Assembly (NCBI RefSeq): GCF_028993575.1
Contig: NZ_CP118615.1
Coordinates: 4,493,001 to 4,557,000 of the forward strand
DNA length: 64,000 bases
From: Micromonospora cathayae
Lineage (GTDB): Bacteria > Actinomycetota > Actinomycetes > Mycobacteriales > Micromonosporaceae
Reading direction: 5' to 3'
Part shown: positions 60,886 to 64,000 of the stretch, piece by piece
Position numbering within the stretch: position 1 is the stretch's first letter
Layout: every line of letters starts with the position of its first letter
The notes under the pieces: model-generated
Seen by the model: only the letters and a program-made list of their open reading frames with translations
The model's database searches: none
Told to the model about the DNA's origin: nothing
Position numbers and translations under genes: made by a program

Positions 60886-63800
60886 TCAGGCCGCGGTGAA
60901 CCGCCACTGCTGGTTGGTGCCGCTGTGGCAGGTCCACTGCACCAGCCGCGCGCCGTCGCTGGTGGCGGCGCTGTTGACGTCCAGGCAGAGCCCGCTCTGG
61001 ACGTTCTTCACCGTGTACACGCCGGTGGTGCCGGTCGCGGTGACGGTGAACTTCTGCTGGTTGCCGCTGGCGCAGGTGGCCTGCTGCAGGAAGGCGCCCG
61101 CGGCGGTGGAGCCGCCGGTCACCTCGGCGCACTTGCCGCTGTGCACCGCCTTCAGCTGGACCGCGCCGTTGCCGGCGTCGACCGCCTGCCACTTCTGGTT
61201 GTTGCCGCCGGTGGCCGCCCACTGGTGGATCTGGGCGCCGTCGGCGGTGGAGTTGCCACTGACGTCCATCAGCTTGCTGCTGTGCTGCGCGGTGAGCGTC
61301 CAGGTCTTACCGGCGATCCCGCCCGGGTTGCCGGGATTGCCGGGGGTGCCGACCCCGGCCCCGCCGAAGGTGTGCGAGTCGAGGTCGAACCAGTTGTTCG
61401 AACTGCCCTTGAACACCAGGTAGAGCGTGTGCGACCCGGCCAGCGGCGTGACGTTGACCGGTGGCGTGGACTGGTAGTTGTCCCAGCCGCCGGTGCTGGG
61501 CACCGGCGTGGTGGCCAGCACCGTGCCGGTGGGGGAACCGGCCCGCAGCTCGATGGAGCCGCCACCGCTCGGCGAGGACAGCCGGTAGCTGACCGTGCTG
61601 ATGCCGGACAGGCTCATCGGGTTGAACGCGATCCAGTCGTTGTTGGAGATGTCGCCGACGCGCTTGGTGCTCTCCGCGCCGGCCTGGTCGACGACCCGGA
61701 TGCCGGACTGGCTGGAGAAGTACTCGGCCTGCTTGTGCTTCGGCTGGAGGATCACCGACGCGTAGCCGGTCAGTGGCGGCGCGCCGCCACTGCCGCCGTT
61801 GTCGGTGTAGCGGGCGTTGAGCACGTAGTACAGGTTCGCGCCGTCGGGGTGCCCACCGAGCAGGTCGGTGGGGATGGTGCCCGAACAGCCCGGGTACTCC
61901 GCGGTCTCGTGCTGGTGGTCGTCGTGCCCGAGAGCGGGGTTGACGAACACCTTGGTGCAGTCGATCGCCGCGCCACCCGGGTCGGAGACGGTGACCGTGT
62001 ACGACACCTGGTCACCGAAGGTGAGCATGCCGCCGTTGGCCGGGGTGGTGATGGTGACCACCGGCGCGGTGTTGCCGACGGTGATCTGCACGTTGGCGAA
62101 GCCGGACTTGCCGGTGTTGTCGGTGACCTTGAGCTGCGCGGTGTAGCTGCCGTTGGCGGTGTAGGTGTGCGACGGGTTGGCCGCCGTGGAGGTGCCGCCG
62201 TCACCGAAGGTCCACTGGTAGCTGAGCGTGTTGCCCGGGTCCGGGTCGGTCGTGCCGGCGCTGCTGAACTGGACGGTCAGCGGCGCGTTGCCGCTGGTGG
62301 GCGTCCCGACGGCCTTGGCGATCGGGGACCGGCCGCCCTGGATGTAGTCGATCCGGTAGAGGCCGGAGTCGTTGTTGCCGCCGCCGAAGTTGCTGCCCCA
62401 CTCGAGCAGGTACAGCGAGCCGTCCGGCCCGAACTCCATGTCCATCGGCTTGTTGAAATTGCCGGCGGGCAGGAACGCGTTGGTGCGGGTCACCGCCGTG
62501 GCGGAGTCGAAGTGCACCTCCTTGACGTAGTTGCGGGCCCACTCGTAGAAGAAGTGCACCCCGTCGTAGTACGGCGGGAACTTGGTCGCCGACGGGTTGT
62601 TCGCGTCGTACCGGTAGACCGGTCCGCCCATCGGGGCCGAGCCGCCGGAGCCCAGCTCCGGGAAGGTCGGCGAGGCGCCGTAGCCGTACCAGACGTTCGG
62701 CGCGACGATCGGCTTGAGGCTGGTCAGGCCGGTGTTGTTGGGCGAGTTGTTGACCGGCGCGGCGCAGTTGAACTTCGCCCCGACCACCCCGGTGTCCGGG
62801 TTGTACGGCGCGTACGGCTGGTTGTCGCCGTGGCAGAACGGCCAGCCGTAGTTGCCGGGGGTCTTGATGACGTTCAGCTCGACGAGCCCTTCCGGGCCAC
62901 GGTTGGTGGTCGGCGGGTTCCGGTCCGGGCCGTAGTCGGCCAGGTACACCCAGCCGGTGGCCGGGTCGATCGAGAAGCGGAACGGGTTACGGAAACCCAT
63001 CGCGTAGACCTCCGGCCGGGTCTGCGCGGTGCCCTGCGGGTACAGGTTGCCGGTCGGGATGGTGTAGCCGCCGCCCGCCGAGGGACGGATGCGCAGCAGT
63101 TTGCCGCGCAGGTCGTTGGTGTTGCCGGCGGTGCGGGCCGCGTCCAGGTACGACTTGCCGGACCGCCAGTCCAGCGGGGCGTAGCCCTGCCAGGCGGGGT
63201 CGAGGTTCGGCGGGGTGTCGTCCCCGGTGCCGATGTAGAGGTTGCCGTCCGGGCCGAACTCGATGTACCCGCCGGTGTGGCCGGGCTCGGGGTACGTCCG
63301 GCTGCGGTACGCCGGGATGTCGATGATGGTGACCCCGCTGGACGTGTTCAGGGTGTCACCGGTGAGCGTGTAGCGGGAGACCCGGTTGATGTCGGTCGTG
63401 CTGCTGGCCGGTGAGTGGTACAGGTACACGTAGCCGTTGCTGGCGAAGTTCGGGTCCAGGGCCAGCCCGGTGAGGCCGTCCTCGCCGCCGGTGTAGACGC
63501 TCAGCGTGCCGGCGGTGACGGTGGTGTTGGTGGCCGGCTTGAAGATCTTCACCTGGCCGGCCCGCTGGACGTAGATCACCCGTCCGTCGGGGGCGACGGC
63601 CAACGCCATCGGGTCGGCGGTGTTGTCGTCCAGGGTGCGCTTCTCGAAGTTGCCCCAGACGGTGCCGCCGCAGTCACCGGGGGCGTTGCCGGCGGCCCAC
63701 CGGACCCCACCGAGGACGTGGTTGCGGAAGTGGGTCTCGCTGTAGGACGCCGCCGCGTGGCCCATCGCGGTGGTCCAGACCCGGCCGCCGCTGACCGCGC

Positions 63801-64000
63801 GGCACCAGGAGATCGGGTGGTCCGGCCCCATCGCCCGGGAGCCCGGGTTGTAGGTGCGTTCGTCGGCGGTGACCAGGACGTGCACGTCACCGCGCGGGTT
63901 CTTGTCGAAGTTGTACCACTCCTCGCTGCGGTTCCAGCGGTCCGGCAGGCTGGCCGTCGACGGGTGCTTCTTGTCGGCGACGATGGCGGTGCCCGGCAGT
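60886..64000 (-). CDS. Large secreted ThuA / glucose-sorbosone dehydrogenase-like / PKD / CBM6 / ricin protein, 5' truncated
   Basis: The frame is open to the window edge; about 1038 residues are visible. Order: ThuA-like end (ERTYNPGSRAMGPDHPISWC, YSETHFRNHVLGGVRW), a soluble glucose/sorbosone dehydrogenase-type beta-propeller (YVQRAGQVKIFKP, GLTGLALDPNF, FGPDGNLYIGTGDD), a PKD domain (YQWTFGDGGTSTAANPSHTY), an Ig-like linker, a CBM6-type domain (VSYRLSSPSGGGSIELRAGS) and a C-terminal ricin-B lectin with CxW/QQW repeats. It probably oxidises or binds sugars on plant or microbial polysaccharide. Catalytic cofactor use (PQQ) is inferred from the family. Confidence 0.85.
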   Translation of the reverse strand, partial: LPGTAIVADKKHPSTASLPDRWNRSEEWYNFDKNPRGDVHVLVTADERTYNPGSRAMGPDHPISWCRAVSGGRVWTTAMGHAAASYSETHFRNHVLGGVRWAAGNAPGDCGGTVWGNFEKRTLDDNTADPMALAVAPDGRVIYVQRAGQVKIFKPATNTTVTAGTLSVYTGGEDGLTGLALDPNFASNGYVYLYHSPASSTTDINRVSRYTLTGDTLNTSSGVTIIDIPAYRSRTYPEPGHTGGYIEFGPDGNLYIGTGDDTPPNLDPAWQGYAPLDWRSGKSYLDAARTAGNTNDLRGKLLRIRPSAGGGYTIPTGNLYPQGTAQTRPEVYAMGFRNPFRFSIDPATGWVYLADYGPDRNPPTTNRGPEGLVELNVIKTPGNYGWPFCHGDNQPYAPYNPDTGVVGAKFNCAAPVNNSPNNTGLTSLKPIVAPNVWYGYGASPTFPELGSGGSAPMGGPVYRYDANNPSATKFPPYYDGVHFFYEWARNYVKEVHFDSATAVTRTNAFLPAGNFNKPMDMEFGPDGSLYLLEWGSNFGGGNNDSGLYRIDYIQGGRSPIAKAVGTPTSGNAPLTVQFSSAGTTDPDPGNTLSYQWTFGDGGTSTAANPSHTYTANGSYTAQLKVTDNTGKSGFANVQITVGNTAPVVTITTPANGGMLTFGDQVSYTVTVSDPGGAAIDCTKVFVNPALGHDDHQHETAEYPGCSGTIPTDLLGGHPDGANLYYVLNARYTDNGGSGGAPPLTGYASVILQPKHKQAEYFSSQSGIRVVDQAGAESTKRVGDISNNDWIAFNPMSLSGISTVSYRLSSPSGGGSIELRAGSPTGTVLATTPVPSTGGWDNYQSTPPVNVTPLAGSHTLYLVFKGSSNNWFDLDSHTFGGAGVGTPGNPGNPGGIAGKTWTLTAQHSSKLMDVSGNSTADGAQIHQWAATGGNNQKWQAVDAGNGAVQLKAVHSGKCAEVTGGSTAAGAFLQQATCASGNQQKFTVTATGTTGVYTVKNVQSGLCLDVNSAATSDGARLVQWTCHSGTNQQWRFTAA

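Overview
The window is very GC-rich DNA with frequent GTG and TTG starts, ATGA/GTGA stop-start overlaps, a SARP regulator, a BlaI/M56 pair, a CmtR-type metal sensor and many secreted modular carbohydrate-active enzymes. This points to a filamentous actinomycete, probably Micromonosporaceae (Micromonospora-like). The assignment is by gene style only. I saw no rRNA, tRNA, CRISPR array or complete insertion sequence.

Layout. 1-3.5 kb: 3' end of an operon encoding an acyl-AMP ligase (5' truncated by the window), a cytochrome P450 and an NAD-dependent epimerase/dehydrogenase. 3.9-10.9 kb: secreted alpha-lytic-type protease, NYN-LOTUS protein, a 1419-residue trypsin/nSTAND/WD40 conflict-type protein and a small membrane protein. 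11-14 kb: CmtR plus a CDF transporter, and a drug exporter. 13.9-24.7 kb: a BlaI-M56-flavin reductase-SRPBCC operon divergent from a tight eight-gene operon (LuxE/CapK-like ligase, IscU-like scaffold, cysteine desulfurase, two U32 proteins, acyl-CoA dehydrogenase, ACP, fatty acyl-AMP ligase). The same operator-like sequence stands in front of both arms. This is one of two candidate undescribed systems.

24.7-34.3 kb: quinone reductase/HxlR pair, PucR-type regulator, M6-type secreted protease, thioredoxin-like lipoprotein, NADAR protein, and ArsR plus a His-rich CDF transporter. 34.5-37.6 kb: an FlhE-like secreted protein, then a decayed stretch (frameshifted XRE/DUF5753 gene, DUF397 stub, helicase tail) around a GntR fragment and a TetR/SnoaL-like divergent pair with palindromic operators.

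37.6-45.1 kb: second candidate system. A 62-residue peptide with ten cysteines in its C-terminal 39 residues is flanked by a TlpA-like thioredoxin, an ABC exporter, an S26 signal peptidase, a large SARP regulator and a MauE-type redox membrane protein. SARP-style heptamer repeats (TGTATSG, 11- or 22-bp phase, 8 bp from a TANNNT -10) precede both the thioredoxin/exporter operon and the peptide gene. This fits a regulated pathway for making, oxidising, exporting and trimming a disulfide-rich peptide.

45.2-64 kb: Ser/Thr kinase, CopC-like protein, PaaX-type regulator, two secreted CE1 esterases with carbohydrate-binding domains, an FCD-type GntR regulator with a sugar ABC transporter and an enolase-superfamily dehydratase, a GH54 arabinofuranosidase, and a large ThuA/glucose-dehydrogenase/PKD/CBM6/ricin protein cut by the window end. 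A 13-bp sequence shared by the second esterase and the sugar transporter promoters suggests one GntR regulon for plant polysaccharide use.
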